A stretch of DNA of 64,000 nt from Streptomyces chattanoogensis (GTDB lineage Bacteria; Actinomycetota; Actinomycetes; Streptomycetales; Streptomycetaceae), in assembly GCF_001294335.1 (NCBI RefSeq), contig NZ_LGKG01000163.1, positions 62,001-126,000 on the forward strand, written 5' to 3'. The notes beneath the pieces are model-generated. The model did not search any database, had not been told where the DNA came from, and saw only the letters and a program-made list of their open reading frames with translations. Below are positions 17,467-26,890 of this stretch, piece after piece; the first letter of the stretch is position 1; the number at the start of each line of letters is the position of its first letter. A program made the translations under genes and the position numbers.

Positions 17467-18036
17467 ATGAAGGTGATCGTGATCGGAGCGACGGGCACCA
17501 TCGGTAGCGCCGTCGCCAGGCAACTGGCGGAGCGCGGCCATGAGGTCGTACGGGTCGCACGCCGCGGCCCGGTGAAGGCGGACCTGGAGGACAGGGCGTC
17601 GCTGGACGCGCTGTTCGTCGCCGTGCCGGATGCGGACGCCGTCGTCTGCTGCGCGGCGAGCGGCCGGCTGACCCCGCTGGACTCCCCCTCGGACGACGAC
17701 TTCACCGTGGGGCTGGAGGGCAAGCTGCTGGGTCAGGTGCATCTGGCCCGGCGGGCGCTGCGTCATCTGCCGGACGGCGGGACCATCGTCTTGACCAGCG
17801 GAGTCTTCGAACGTCCCACTCCGGGCGGGGCGTTCGGCGCCCTCGTCAACGCCGGACTCGACGCCTTTGTCGAGGCCGCCGCCCTCGAACTCCCCCGCGG
17901 TCCCCGGCTGACCGCGGTCCGCCCGGGCTGGGTCGCCGAGACCCTCGCCGCCATGGGCCTCGACCCCGCCGACGGCACCCCGGCCGACGAAGTGGCCCGC
18001 CAGTACCTCGACGCCCTCGAAGGAGCACCCTCTTGA
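17467..18036 (+). CDS. Short-chain dehydrogenase/reductase
   Basis: A 189-residue SDR starting at ATG 17467 (MKVIVIGATGTIGSAVARQL) with GAGGA just upstream. The Rossmann glycine motif GATGTIG (residues 7-13) is complete. The usual YxxxK is weak here: the region GGAFGALVNAGLDAFVEAAALE replaces it, as in the short SDRs of this subfamily. It overlaps the next gene by four bases (TTGA), so translation is coupled. Likely a cytoplasmic NAD(P)H-dependent reductase of unknown substrate under control of the divergent XRE regulator. Confidence 0.85.
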   Translation: MKVIVIGATGTIGSAVARQLAERGHEVVRVARRGPVKADLEDRASLDALFVAVPDADAVVCCAASGRLTPLDSPSDDDFTVGLEGKLLGQVHLARRALRHLPDGGTIVLTSGVFERPTPGGAFGALVNAGLDAFVEAAALELPRGPRLTAVRPGWVAETLAAMGLDPADGTPADEVARQYLDALEGAPS

Positions 18037-18611
18037 GCACCCTGATCGTCCTCGCCCACCCCGACCTCGCCGCCTCCCGCATCAACGCGGCGCTCGCGGA
18101 CGTCGTCCGCGACGAACCCGGCGTCACCGTCCACGATCTGTACGCCGCCTACCCGGACTTCCGCATCGACACCGCCCGCGAGCAGCGCCTCCTCCTTGCC
18201 CACGACCGCATCGTGCTGCAGTTCCCCTTCTACTGGTACTCCGCTCCGCCGCTGCTCAAGGCATGGCTGGACGAGGTCCTCGCGTACGGCTTCGCCTACG
18301 GCTCACAGGGCACCGCGCTGCGCGGCAAGGTGCTCCGGGTGGCCACCACGGCCGGCGGCGGCGAGGAGCTCTACCGCCCTGGCGGCCTCAACCGCTTCCC
18401 CGTGCGAGACCTGTTGCTTCCCTTCGACGCCACCGCGCATCTGACCGGGATGCACTATGCGGAGCCGTTCGTCGTGCACGGGGTGCGGATGCTGACCGAC
18501 GACGAGCTGGCGGAGGCGGCCGCGCGCTACCGGGTGCTGGTGCGGGAGGGCGAGGCAGAGGCCGACGACATCCCGCGCCGGTCGCCCGGACCGGCAATGG
18601 CGCGGACGTGA
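18033..18611 (+). CDS. NAD(P)H oxidoreductase, flavodoxin-like (NQO1/KefF-type)
   Basis: A 192-residue flavin-dependent quinone-reductase-like protein. The start TTG 18033 overlaps the upstream stop and is preceded by AAGGAG. Family marks: STLIVLAHPDLAASRIN (phosphate-binding first strand/loop), IVLQFPFYWYSAPPLLKAWLDEVLAYGFAYG (typical NQO/KefF FMN and active-site segment), and a GG-rich TTAGGGEE loop. It probably reduces quinones or electrophiles with NAD(P)H. Paired with the SDR it suggests redox detoxification of an aromatic or electrophilic compound sensed by the divergent regulator. Confidence 0.9.
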   Translation: MSTLIVLAHPDLAASRINAALADVVRDEPGVTVHDLYAAYPDFRIDTAREQRLLLAHDRIVLQFPFYWYSAPPLLKAWLDEVLAYGFAYGSQGTALRGKVLRVATTAGGGEELYRPGGLNRFPVRDLLLPFDATAHLTGMHYAEPFVVHGVRMLTDDELAEAAARYRVLVREGEAEADDIPRRSPGPAMART

Positions 18612-18627
18612 TCGAGGCGAGCGCTGG

Positions 18628-20154
18628 TCATTCCGCGCAGTACGCGTCCCGCTCCGGGCGCTTGCCCGCCAGGAGGAATGCGGTGACTGTACGGTCGCCA
18701 CAGGCATTGCCATTGCCTAGGTAGACCCCGTGTCCGCCGCGGTCGACGGTGACGAGGCGGGCCCGGTCGCCGAGAGCCTTGCGCATTTTCAGGGCGCCGA
18801 AGTACGGCGTGGAGGGGTCCCGGAGGTTCTGGATCATCAGGATGTTGGACGGGCCATCGGTGGTGATCCGGGTGGGCTTCTCCGCCGGGGCGTCCTTCCA
18901 GAACGCACAGGGCGTGACGTTCACCGGCATTCCGGCCGTGAGCGGATGCCGGGCGCGGTCGGCAGTCACGGCGCGCCGGTACGAGGCGATCGAGCCCCGC
19001 CAGCGCACATCGTTGCAGATGACTCCGACGGTGACCGCCGCGTCCTCGTCCCGCAGGGGCTGGGCCAGTTGAGGCGGCAGGACCGGCGTCACGGCCGGGT
19101 TCCGGGCTGCCTGGATGAGCCGGGCCAGCGGGACGAAGGAAGCATCGTTGTAGAGGGCGTTCTGAAGCGCCTGCCGCAGCCGGTTACCGGTCAGCGGTAC
19201 CCCCACGGTGGTCGACTCCTTCGGCTGACGGTCGAGTTGCGCCGCCAGCGCGAGGAACAACGGCCGTATGCCGTCGGCCCGTTCAGCCAGCCGCAGCCCT
19301 TCCGCCTCCCTGGCCGGGTCCGATGCCCAGGCCGCGAAGTCGGGGAACCGGTCGTCCGCTCCCGCTGACATGTTCGCCAGCCAGCCCCGTTCGACGCGGG
19401 ACGGGTCGGGGTCACCGCTGCTGTCCAGTACCCAACGGTCAGTGTGCTGCGGGTACTTCTGGGCGTATACGGCGCCCACATATGTCCCGTACGAGACGCC
19501 CCAGGCCGACAGTTTCTCCTCGCCCAGCGCCTGGCGGAAGCGGTCGATATCGCGTACCTCGTTGCCGGTGGAGAAACTTCGCAGCACGGCACCACCGTGC
19601 CGGGCACAGGCATCGGCGATACGCCGGGACCGCGCCACGTTCTCGGCGATCTCGCCGTCCGGTCCCGGCCAGGACCGCAGGTGTACCAGGTGCCGGTCGT
19701 CCGCGCTGAGCTCACAGCTCGCCGTCGTGCTGTCCCCCACCCCCCGCGGATCAAAGCTGACGATGTCGTAGGCGCCCGCCGTCTCCTTCCGCAGCGCATC
19801 CGCCTTCTGCCGCAGCCATTGCACCCCGGAGCTGCCCGGCCCTCCGGGGATCAACAGCAGCGTCCCGCGCCGCGCTCCGGGCCGCTCGCTGCGGAGGCGC
19901 GACACGGCGAGGGTGAGCTGCGGGCCGTCCGGATCACGGTAGTCGAGCGGTACGGGCAGCGCGGCACACTCCTGTCCGGCGGGACCGGCGGAACCGGCGG
20001 AACCGGCGGGTTGGGCGCAGGGCCGCCACGTCAGGGCGGGTAGGGCGGCAGCGGCTTCGGCTTGCGCCTTCGGAGTGCCTGCCGCGGTCAGGGCCGTCGC
20101 AACGGCTGTGATGGAGAGAGCGAGGAGAAGAGGTCGGCGTGCGTAAGTCTTCAT
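18628..20154 (-). CDS. Secreted TAP-like alpha/beta hydrolase (tripeptidyl aminopeptidase family)
   Basis: A 508-residue secreted peptidase; start ATG 20154 gives a signal peptide (MKTYARRPLLLALS then an Ala-rich hydrophobic stretch cut near AQA-EA at ~31-32). The mature protein has LLIPGGPGSSG (oxyanion region), YDIVSFDPRGVGDS, nucleophile elbow GVSYGT, and the C-terminal TAP-like domain with NLRDPSTPYFGAL (Asp) and RGGHGVY (His). Four Cys are spaced for disulfides. Streptomyces homologues remove N-terminal tripeptides from secreted proteins. It ends 16 bases from the convergent NQO gene stop. Confidence 0.9.
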   Translation of the reverse strand: MKTYARRPLLLALSITAVATALTAAGTPKAQAEAAAALPALTWRPCAQPAGSAGSAGPAGQECAALPVPLDYRDPDGPQLTLAVSRLRSERPGARRGTLLLIPGGPGSSGVQWLRQKADALRKETAGAYDIVSFDPRGVGDSTTASCELSADDRHLVHLRSWPGPDGEIAENVARSRRIADACARHGGAVLRSFSTGNEVRDIDRFRQALGEEKLSAWGVSYGTYVGAVYAQKYPQHTDRWVLDSSGDPDPSRVERGWLANMSAGADDRFPDFAAWASDPAREAEGLRLAERADGIRPLFLALAAQLDRQPKESTTVGVPLTGNRLRQALQNALYNDASFVPLARLIQAARNPAVTPVLPPQLAQPLRDEDAAVTVGVICNDVRWRGSIASYRRAVTADRARHPLTAGMPVNVTPCAFWKDAPAEKPTRITTDGPSNILMIQNLRDPSTPYFGALKMRKALGDRARLVTVDRGGHGVYLGNGNACGDRTVTAFLLAGKRPERDAYCAE

Positions 20155-20527
20155 GGCGTAAGGATTGTTGAGCGGAGCTCTCCCACCCATCCGGCAGGCA
20201 TGAAGTCAGTGGTGGGGTTAGCCCCCGGGTCTTCCACCTGCCCAACCACACGTTATCGGCCACCTCGATCATGGCGCGCGCAGCGCCGACGCGCGTGCAC
20301 GGCACCATCTCGGCCAGCCCAAAAGCCTAAACTTCGCCCCATTTCAGGCATCATGACCGCTCCACTCGGTGACGCAATTACATCGGTGCATTTCCAGTCA
20401 CCTCGACCAACATCATTAAGCACTGCTTCACTTGCGCGGCGGGAGCTCCTCGTCGCCCGATCGGGCCACTCCAGGGGCTCCTTCTTGACGTGCATGACGT
20501 ATGCGCCAGACGGAAGGACCGGAGCGG
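20155..20527. other. Divergent promoter region between the TAP peptidase and the encapsulin operon
   Basis: About 370 bases that must carry promoters for both directions. It contains an AT-richer part near 20330-20420. No clear palindromic operator is visible. The GACCGGAGCGG before 20528 is the probable ribosome binding region of the shell gene. Confidence 0.4.
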
Positions 20528-21955
20528 ATGTCGACCACAGTGCACCGGCAGCAGCCGGAGCAGCCCGAGCAGACAGCAGGCCGCGAGCAGCTCAGCCTGG
20601 GTATCGCCGCTGCCCGGAACCTGGCGACCACCACCAAGACCGTGCCGCAGATGCAGGGCCTCAGCTCGCGGTGGCTGCTGCGGACGCTGCCTTGGGTGGA
20701 GGTCAAAGGCGGCACGTACCGGGTCAACCGGCGGCTGGCGTACGAGGTCGGCGACGGCCGCGTGACGTTCGTCCAGGAAGGGGCGGCGGTCAAGGTCATC
20801 CCCGCCGAGCTGGGCGAACTGCCGCTGCTGCGCGGGTACGACGACGCCGGGGTGCTGCGGGCGCTGGCAGACCGGTGCGAACGACGGGAGTATGCAGCCG
20901 GCCAGGTGATCGCCGAGCGGGGTCGGACACTCGACGAGGTCCACCTGATCGCCCGCGGCAAGGTGGAGAAGCTCGCCCCTGGCGCGTACGGCGATGAGTC
21001 CCGGCGCGGCGTGCTGGCCGATGGCGGGTTCTTCGGCGGGCAGGCGCTGGCCGAGGAACCGGGCACGTGGGAGTTCACGGCGCGCACGATGACGGCGTGC
21101 ACGGTGCTGGCGCTCCCCCGGGCCGCGTACGAGGAGGTGGCGGGCCGGAACGAGGGGCTGCGGGCGCACGTCCGCCGGCGCCAGGCCGACAAGGCCCAGC
21201 CGCAGAACAAGAAGGGCGAGGCGGCCATCGCCCTCGCGTCCGGGCACACCGGCGAGCCCGTGCTGCCGGGCACGTTCGTCGACTACGAGCTCCGGCCCCG
21301 CGAGTACGAGCTGAGCGTCGCGCAGACGATCCTGCGGGTGCACAGCCGGGTCGCGGACCTCTACAACGAGCCGATGGACCAGATCGAGCAGCAGCTGCGG
21401 CTGACCATCGAGGCGCTGCGCGAGCGTCAGGAGTCCGAGCTCGTCAACAACCCCGAGTTCGGGCTGCTGCACAACGCCGACTACAGCCAGCGGATCTCCA
21501 CCCACTCCGGCCCGCCCACCCCGGACGACCTGGACGAGCTGCTCAGCATGCGGCGCGGGACCAAGGTGTTCTTCGCCCACCCCCGGGCCATCTCGGCCTT
21601 CGGCCGTGAGTGCAACAAGCGGGGCCTTGCCTTCGACACCGCCGAGGTCGACGGCCATCCGGTGCCTGCCTGGCGGGGCGTTCCCCTCCTCCCCTGCGGC
21701 AAGATCCCCGTCTCGGAGGCGGGCACCTCTTCGATCCTCGCGATGCGGCTGGGCGAGGACGGGCAGGGGGTGGTCGGACTGCGCCAGACGGGGATCCCCG
21801 ACGAGTACGAGCCCGGTCTGAACGTCCGGTTCATGGGCATCAACGAGCAGGCGATCATCTCCTACCTGGTCAGCACCTACTACTCGGCGGCCGTTCTGGT
21901 GCCCGATGCGCTCGGCGTCCTGGAGAACGTCGACGTTTTCGGCACGCCGGCCTGA
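20528..21955 (+). CDS. eshA: Family 2B encapsulin nanocompartment shell protein
   Basis: A 475-residue shell protein of the EshA type. The start ATG 20528 ([12 protein letters not shown]) is chosen over an in-frame ATG 27 bases upstream. An N-terminal arm and P-domain part ([30 protein letters not shown]) is followed by a cyclic-nucleotide-binding-like insertion (about residues 95-215, with [13 protein letters not shown] near 165-177). The rest of the HK97-fold domain runs from ~240 ([26 protein letters not shown]) to the end. Family 2B shells form icosahedral compartments; the inserted domain is exposed at the surface. First gene of the 2-MIB operon, 17 bases before the cargo gene. Confidence 0.93.
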   Translation: MSTTVHRQQPEQPEQTAGREQLSLGIAAARNLATTTKTVPQMQGLSSRWLLRTLPWVEVKGGTYRVNRRLAYEVGDGRVTFVQEGAAVKVIPAELGELPLLRGYDDAGVLRALADRCERREYAAGQVIAERGRTLDEVHLIARGKVEKLAPGAYGDESRRGVLADGGFFGGQALAEEPGTWEFTARTMTACTVLALPRAAYEEVAGRNEGLRAHVRRRQADKAQPQNKKGEAAIALASGHTGEPVLPGTFVDYELRPREYELSVAQTILRVHSRVADLYNEPMDQIEQQLRLTIEALRERQESELVNNPEFGLLHNADYSQRISTHSGPPTPDDLDELLSMRRGTKVFFAHPRAISAFGRECNKRGLAFDTAEVDGHPVPAWRGVPLLPCGKIPVSEAGTSSILAMRLGEDGQGVVGLRQTGIPDEYEPGLNVRFMGINEQAIISYLVSTYYSAAVLVPDALGVLENVDVFGTPA

Positions 21956-21972
21956 GGCCCGAGGAGTCATCC

Positions 21973-23283
21973 GTGTCGCTGCTGTCCCGCATGACCGCGC
22001 CCGCGGCCCGTCACGACGTGGCGCGGCTGGTGGCCACACTGCTCGCCTCTCCCCCACACCGGAGTGACCGCTCGCACCGGAGTGACCGCCCACACCAGAG
22101 CGCCCGCCGGGTGGCGCCGAAGCGGCTGCCCGGAACCGGTGGCGCCCTCCCGGAGAGGCGCGCCCCGCTCCCGACCGGACCGACGGGGCTGGGCACCTCG
22201 GCCGCCCGTATCGCGTCCGGGCGCAAGGACGGTGCTGGGCGCAAGGACATTGCTGAGCGCCAAGCCGTCGGGGACGCCACCGTCGACGCTGGGAGTGCCC
22301 CCGTCGGCACTGGGGGCGTCGCCGTCCCGGACCTGTACTGTCCGCCCGCGCTCCGCGACGCCCCGGCGCTCGCCGACGAGGTCAACGCACGCCTGGTGGC
22401 GTGGGCCGAGGAGATCGGTCTCTACGCCGGACGGCTCGACCGCGTCCAGGCGGCGGACTTCGGGCGCCTGATGATGCTGGCCCACCCCGACACCGACGAC
22501 CCCGACCGGCTGCTGGCGGCAGGCAAGTGCGCGCTGGCGGAGTGGGCCACGGACGACTACTACTGCGACGACGAGACGATGGGTTCCGCGCCGGCACTGC
22601 TCGGCGCGCAGCTCGGACTCGCGTACACGGCCATCGACCCCACCCACCCCCCGCTCGGCTACGTCCCTGCCGTCGAGCAGGCCATGCAAGACGACCCGGT
22701 ACGCACCGCCCTGCGCACCGGCTTCGCACACCTGGGCCGGTACGCGGACCCGTCCCAACTGGCCCGGCTGCACCACGAGGTGGCCGTCCTGTTCGTGGGC
22801 TACTGCCAGGAAGGCTCCTGGCGCACTCAGGGCCGGATGCCCGCCGCCTGGGAGTATCTGGCGCACCGTCAGATCAACAGCTTCCTCCCGTGCATCGCGA
22901 TGACCGACGTGGTGGGCGGCTATGCGCTGCCCGCCGCCGAATACTCCGATCCACGGGTGCGCCGCGCCGTGACCATGGCCTCCACTGCCGCCACCCTCGT
23001 CAACGACCTGTACTCGATGGCGAAGGAACACCACTCGGGGAGCGTGGAGTTCAACCTGCCGACCGTGATCGCCGAGGAGGAGCGGTGCTCGCCGCGCGAG
23101 GCGGTCGAGCGGAGTGCAGCGATCCACGACGAGCTGGTGCGCACCTTCGAGACGGAAGCCGCGACCCTGGTCCTGACCGGCTCGCCCCAGCTGCGCCGCT
23201 TCCTCGCGGGGGTGTGGGCCTGGCTGGGCGGCAACCGCGCATGGCACAGCGGCAGCCCCCGCTACACCTCACCGACTTCCTGA
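21973..23283 (+). CDS. 2-methylisoborneol synthase, encapsulin cargo terpene cyclase
   Basis: A 436-residue class I terpene cyclase. GTG 21973 follows GAGGAG by six bases. Residues 1-115 are disordered, Pro/Arg/Gly-rich, with a small HRSDR duplication (29-39) and PTGPTGLGTSAARIA (67-81), which probably holds the encapsulin-targeting signal. The catalytic domain has the Mg-binding motif DDYYCDDE (194-201) and the NSE triad in NDLYSMAKE (N344, S348, E352). It cyclises 2-methyl-GPP to 2-MIB, the earthy odorant. The order shell-cyclase-methyltransferase is the known 2-MIB operon layout; here the cyclase is predicted to work inside the shell. Confidence 0.95.
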   Translation: MSLLSRMTAPAARHDVARLVATLLASPPHRSDRSHRSDRPHQSARRVAPKRLPGTGGALPERRAPLPTGPTGLGTSAARIASGRKDGAGRKDIAERQAVGDATVDAGSAPVGTGGVAVPDLYCPPALRDAPALADEVNARLVAWAEEIGLYAGRLDRVQAADFGRLMMLAHPDTDDPDRLLAAGKCALAEWATDDYYCDDETMGSAPALLGAQLGLAYTAIDPTHPPLGYVPAVEQAMQDDPVRTALRTGFAHLGRYADPSQLARLHHEVAVLFVGYCQEGSWRTQGRMPAAWEYLAHRQINSFLPCIAMTDVVGGYALPAAEYSDPRVRRAVTMASTAATLVNDLYSMAKEHHSGSVEFNLPTVIAEEERCSPREAVERSAAIHDELVRTFETEAATLVLTGSPQLRRFLAGVWAWLGGNRAWHSGSPRYTSPTS

Positions 23284-23311
23284 CATCCGCACACTGCAAG
23301 GAGCCCCACCC

Positions 23312-24184
23312 ATGACCACCACACCCGCCGCCTCCGCTCCCCCTCCCGCTCCCGTCCTGCGCACGGCGTACCAGAAGTCCGTGGCGGACTACTGGAACAA
23401 GGAGAAGGACCCGGTCAACCTGCGCCTGGGCGACGTCGACGGCCTCTACCACCACCACTACGGCCTCGGCGACTACGACCCCTCCGTCCTGGAAGGCCCC
23501 GAGGACACCCGCGACGAGCGCATCATCGCCGAACTGCACCGCCTGGAGTCGGCCCAGGCCGACGTCCTGCTCGACCACCTCGGCCCGATAGCCCCCGGCC
23601 ACCGCCTGCTGGACGCCGGCTGCGGCCGCGGCGGCACCAGCATCATGGCCAACGCCCGCTTCGGCTGCCAGGTGGACGGGGTCTCCATCTCCGAGACCCA
23701 GGTCGGGTTCGCCAACGGCCAGGCCCGCAAGCGGGGCGTCGACGACAAGGTGCGCTACCACTTCCGCAACATGCTGGACACGGGCCTGCCGACCGCCGCC
23801 TTCCAAGGCATCTGGAACAACGAGTCCACCATGTACGTGGACCTGTCCGACCTCTTCGCCGAGCACGCCCGCCAGCTCGCCTTCGGCGGCCGCTACGTCG
23901 TCATCACCGGCTGCTCCAACGATGTGACGGGTGGCCGCTCCAAGGCCGTCAGCCGCATCGACGAGCACTACACATGCAACATCCACCCGCGCAGCGCCTA
24001 CTTCAAGGCCATGGCGGCCAACGGCCTCGTCCCGATGAACGTCGTCGACCTGACGGCCGCGACGATCCCCTACTGGGAGCTGCGGGCCAAGTCCTCACTG
24101 GCCACCGGCGTCGAGGACCCGTTCCTCACCGCCTACAAGGAGGGCAGCTTCCACTACCTGCTGATTGCGGCGGACCGGGTCTGA
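23312..24184 (+). CDS. Geranyl diphosphate 2-C-methyltransferase
   Basis: A 290-residue SAM-dependent methyltransferase starting at ATG 23312 after AAGGAG, 28 bases after the cyclase stop. SAM-binding motif I is LLDAGCGRGGTSIMA (about residues 98-112). The N-terminal YYHHHYGLGDYD-like segment (LYHHHYGLGDYD, ~48-59) and the FRNMLD and NNESTMYVDL stretches match GPP methyltransferases. It adds a methyl group at C2 of geranyl diphosphate to make the cyclase substrate. Third and last gene of the operon. Confidence 0.95.
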   Translation: MTTTPAASAPPPAPVLRTAYQKSVADYWNKEKDPVNLRLGDVDGLYHHHYGLGDYDPSVLEGPEDTRDERIIAELHRLESAQADVLLDHLGPIAPGHRLLDAGCGRGGTSIMANARFGCQVDGVSISETQVGFANGQARKRGVDDKVRYHFRNMLDTGLPTAAFQGIWNNESTMYVDLSDLFAEHARQLAFGGRYVVITGCSNDVTGGRSKAVSRIDEHYTCNIHPRSAYFKAMAANGLVPMNVVDLTAATIPYWELRAKSSLATGVEDPFLTAYKEGSFHYLLIAADRV

Positions 24185-24213
24185 GAGAGCGTCTGCTCTG
24201 ACTTGACCGACGT

Positions 24214-25569
24214 TTAACCACCACCGGCGTCCAGCCTGCTCACCACCAGGTTGCCGTCCCGGGTGCGCCGCGCGAGGTTTCCGGTGCGGAAGTAGCCGTC
24301 GGTGGTGAAGGAGCGTGCGTTGTGGTCGGGCGCCCGGTAGTAGCCTCGCAGGGTGTACGGACCGCGGGCGAGGAGTTCGCCGGGCTCCCCGTCGGGCACG
24401 TCCTTGCCGTCGGCGTCGACCATGCGGATCTCATCGTCGGGCGAGAGCGGGCGGCCCTGCGTGGTGAGCACGGTCTCGTCCGGATCGGCGGGCCGGGTGA
24501 GTGTGAGCAGCCCCTCAGCCATGCCGAAGACCTGCTGCAGGCGACAGCCCCACTCGGGGCCTATCCGTTCGGCGGTCGCCCGGTGCAAGGGCGCGCCGCC
24601 GATCTGCACGAGACGCAGACTGCTCACGTCGGCCTGGACCATGGGAAGTGCGTCGAGAGCATCGAGCCAGAGCTGGGCGACGGCGGGCACCACCGACGTG
24701 ATGGTCACCCGTTCTCGTCCGATGACCGGAAGGCATTCGGCGGGTTCCGGGCTCTCGGCCAGGACGACGGTGCCGCCGACGGAGAGGGTGCCGATGATGC
24801 CGGGGCAGCCGAAGGTGAAGGGGGACTCGGCGGGCAGCGCGGCGAGATACACGTCGTTCTCGGTGAGCGACACCAGTTCGGCGGCGGCCCGCGCCTGGTA
24901 GGCGTAGTCGTTGTGGGTGCGCGGGATGAGCGTGGGCGCCGCGCTGGTACCGCCGGAGAGCAGGAAGAACGCCACCTGGTCGGCGCTCTGCGCAGGCGCC
25001 GGCCCGGGCGGGGCGTCGACGGAGCCCAGCGGGAAGTAGTGGCAGCCCGAAGTGTCGGTCGTCAGGCCGCCGTACGGGGACGAGGTGCCCGGCGCCTCGA
25101 AGGTGAACACCCGCCGCAGGAAAGGCCCTTGAGCCGCGATGTCCGCGGCCATCGCCGTGTGGTCGAAGCCCTCGTACGTCGAGGGACCGACGTAGCCGGC
25201 GGCTTCGGTGACCCGCGCGACGTGGGACACCTCGGACGCCCGGTGCGAGACCGGGCAGAGCACGGGGACCGCGCCGACCCGCATCAGCGCGAACACGGTG
25301 ATGACGAACTCGGGAACGTTCGGCAGTTGGACGATGACCCGCTGCCGGGGGCGGAGGCCGCGCAGCCGGAATCCGGCGGCCATGCGGTCCACGCGCCGGT
25401 TCAGGTTCGCGTAGGTGAGGCGGCTGGCGTCGTGCACGAGCGCGGTCCGCGGTCCGTACTGCAGGGCCCAGCCGCGCAGCAGGTTGTCCAGCGTATTGCC
25501 ACGCCAGTGCCCGGCCGCCCAGTAGCGGTCGACGAAATCCTCGGGCCAGGGCGTGCAGCCGTCGAGCAT
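24214..25569 (-). pseudogene. Truncated and degenerate (2,3-dihydroxybenzoyl)adenylate synthase-like gene
   Basis: A 451-residue ANL-superfamily adenylating protein most like DhbE/EntE aryl-acid ligases (start MLDGCTPWPEDFVDRYWAAGHW; LIPRTHNDYAYQARAAAEL; VFGMAEGLL). It ends soon after DGYFRTGNLARRTRDGNLVVS with RLDAGGG, so the ~90-residue C-terminal lid domain with its catalytic Lys is missing; family length is about 540. Two other key positions are changed: the P-loop reads SGGTSAAPT where a Lys normally follows the Pro, and FRTGN replaces YRTGD (the ribose-binding Asp). No siderophore genes are near. Either decayed or repurposed; it cannot be a normal ligase. Confidence 0.72.
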
Positions 25570-25872
25570 GGATGCCCTTCGCTTCCTTCTGTACCGGTTC
25601 CTGAACCGGAAGCCGTGCGGGTCGTGTGCCGCCGTGACGGGGGCGGTGCGGCGGTGATCTCGACGACGGCGGCCCCGGCTTCCTTCCCCGGCGCAGAGGC
25701 CGCCTCCAGTGCCTGGCCTTCGCCGCCTCGACCTCGCCCATCGAATCCGTCAACACCCCTATACGCAATGCGCTTTCCCCACCATGGGCGCCGAATTCCC
25801 TCAGCAGAAAGTCCAATGAGCGCCGCTGACCAGGAGGAATGGTGGGGGCTCAAGGCAACTCGGCCCGCGCGG
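25570..25872. other. Intergenic region upstream of the ligase-like gene
   Basis: About 300 bases. I see no gene, and no iron-box-like (DtxR/IdeR) palindrome upstream of the ligase remnant, although an active siderophore ligase would be expected to have one. Confidence 0.35.
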
Positions 25873-26499
25873 TCATGCCTGTGCCTGTGAGGTGTCCTGG
25901 TCGGGGGCGGGGGCAGCGGCCGGCAGGTCCGGGTTGGGGGTGAGGATGCGGCGCAGGATGGACTCGACCTCCGCACGGGTGGGCGGTGTGCTTCCGGCAA
26001 GGCCCCGCAGGGTCAGGCCGTTGGTGGCCACGGCCGCGGTGCGGGCGGTGAGCGGGTCGACGTACGGCAGGAGCGCGTCGATGCTCAGCTCGATGAACCG
26101 GTCGGCGATCGGGCGCAGCGCGGGCCGGCGCAGGGCGGCCAGGTACAGCTCGAACTCCATGACCTGACTGTCGCGCTGCGGGCCGAAACAGCCCATGAGG
26201 GCGTCGGTGAGCAGCACGGTGAGCTGCTCCGGGGTGAGCTCGGGGCGCTGGGCGACCCAGTCGGCGAGATAGGCGGCGTAGCGGTCGACGGCCCGCTGGA
26301 GGGCCGCCTGGATCAGGTCGTCCTTGGTCGCGAAGTGGTAGGTCGTCGCGCCGAGCGGGACACCGGCCCGCTCGGCGACCGCCCGGTGCGTCAGCCCCTC
26401 GATACCGCGCTCGGCGATGACCTTCTCCGTGGCGGTGGTGATCTCCGCTTTCCGCCGCCTGGGGTCGTACCGCCGCTTCGCGGCGCCCTGCCCGGCCAT
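25873..26499 (-). CDS. TetR/AcrR-family transcriptional regulator
   Basis: A 208-residue regulator starting at ATG 26499 after GGGAGGGG. The N-terminal HTH (residues ~18-65) reads KAEITTATEKVIAERGIEG, LTHRAVAERAGVPLGATTYHFATKDDLI, which is the standard TetR pattern with a Y-x-F recognition region. The C-terminal ligand domain holds ADWVAQRPELTPEQLTVLLTDALMGCF and ends in a Pro/Ala tail. The target is unknown; the gene is upstream of the ligase remnant on the same strand and divergent from the VOC gene at 26.9 kb, which it may control. Confidence 0.9.
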   Translation of the reverse strand: MAGQGAAKRRYDPRRRKAEITTATEKVIAERGIEGLTHRAVAERAGVPLGATTYHFATKDDLIQAALQRAVDRYAAYLADWVAQRPELTPEQLTVLLTDALMGCFGPQRDSQVMEFELYLAALRRPALRPIADRFIELSIDALLPYVDPLTARTAAVATNGLTLRGLAGSTPPTRAEVESILRRILTPNPDLPAAAPAPDQDTSQAQA

Positions 26500-26890
26500 G
26501 ACCGCCCCTCCCAGGTGTCCCACGCACTGCGTCGAAGTTGACTTATGTACGAAGGTATCAATCCTTCCCCGAAAGCGCCTCGTGGACGGTGGACCGCCCG
26601 AGCAGCGCCTCCCCCTCGTGTTCTACCTCGTGATGCACCTGCTACTTCCGGTCATTCGAGCAGGTGGGACGCTTGATCAAAGAGACGCGTTTGCCCTATT
26701 TGCCGGCATCGCTCGACAGGATTGCTGCACGTATGTACTAATTAAGGGAACGGAGTGCCGCGCGCATCTCCGCAGACCTGGGAACGCCTACTGAAGCGGA
26801 GTGCTGAGAAGCCCGCTCACCAGCACGCCTCAGCGCCCTCCCCAGAGCGTCTGTCCCATCCCCCACTTCAAGCCACCAAGGAGAACCACC
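26500..26890. other. Divergent promoter region between TetR and VOC genes
   Basis: About 390 bases, AT-richer than its surroundings. Contains TTGACTTATGTACGAAGG (from 26538) and GTATGTACTAATTAAGG (from about 26731), both with the core TATGTAC, which could be TetR half sites. AAGGAGAA at 26877-26884 is the VOC ribosome binding site. Confidence 0.4.

Noticed and set aside
20378..22093. Long minus-strand frame opposite the encapsulin gene
   Set aside because: Antisense shadow; the plus strand carries unmistakable EshA sequence.
24214..25569. Siderophore biosynthesis locus
   Set aside because: Only a truncated aryl-acid ligase is present; no isochorismate, NRPS or transport genes and no iron-box palindrome are nearby.
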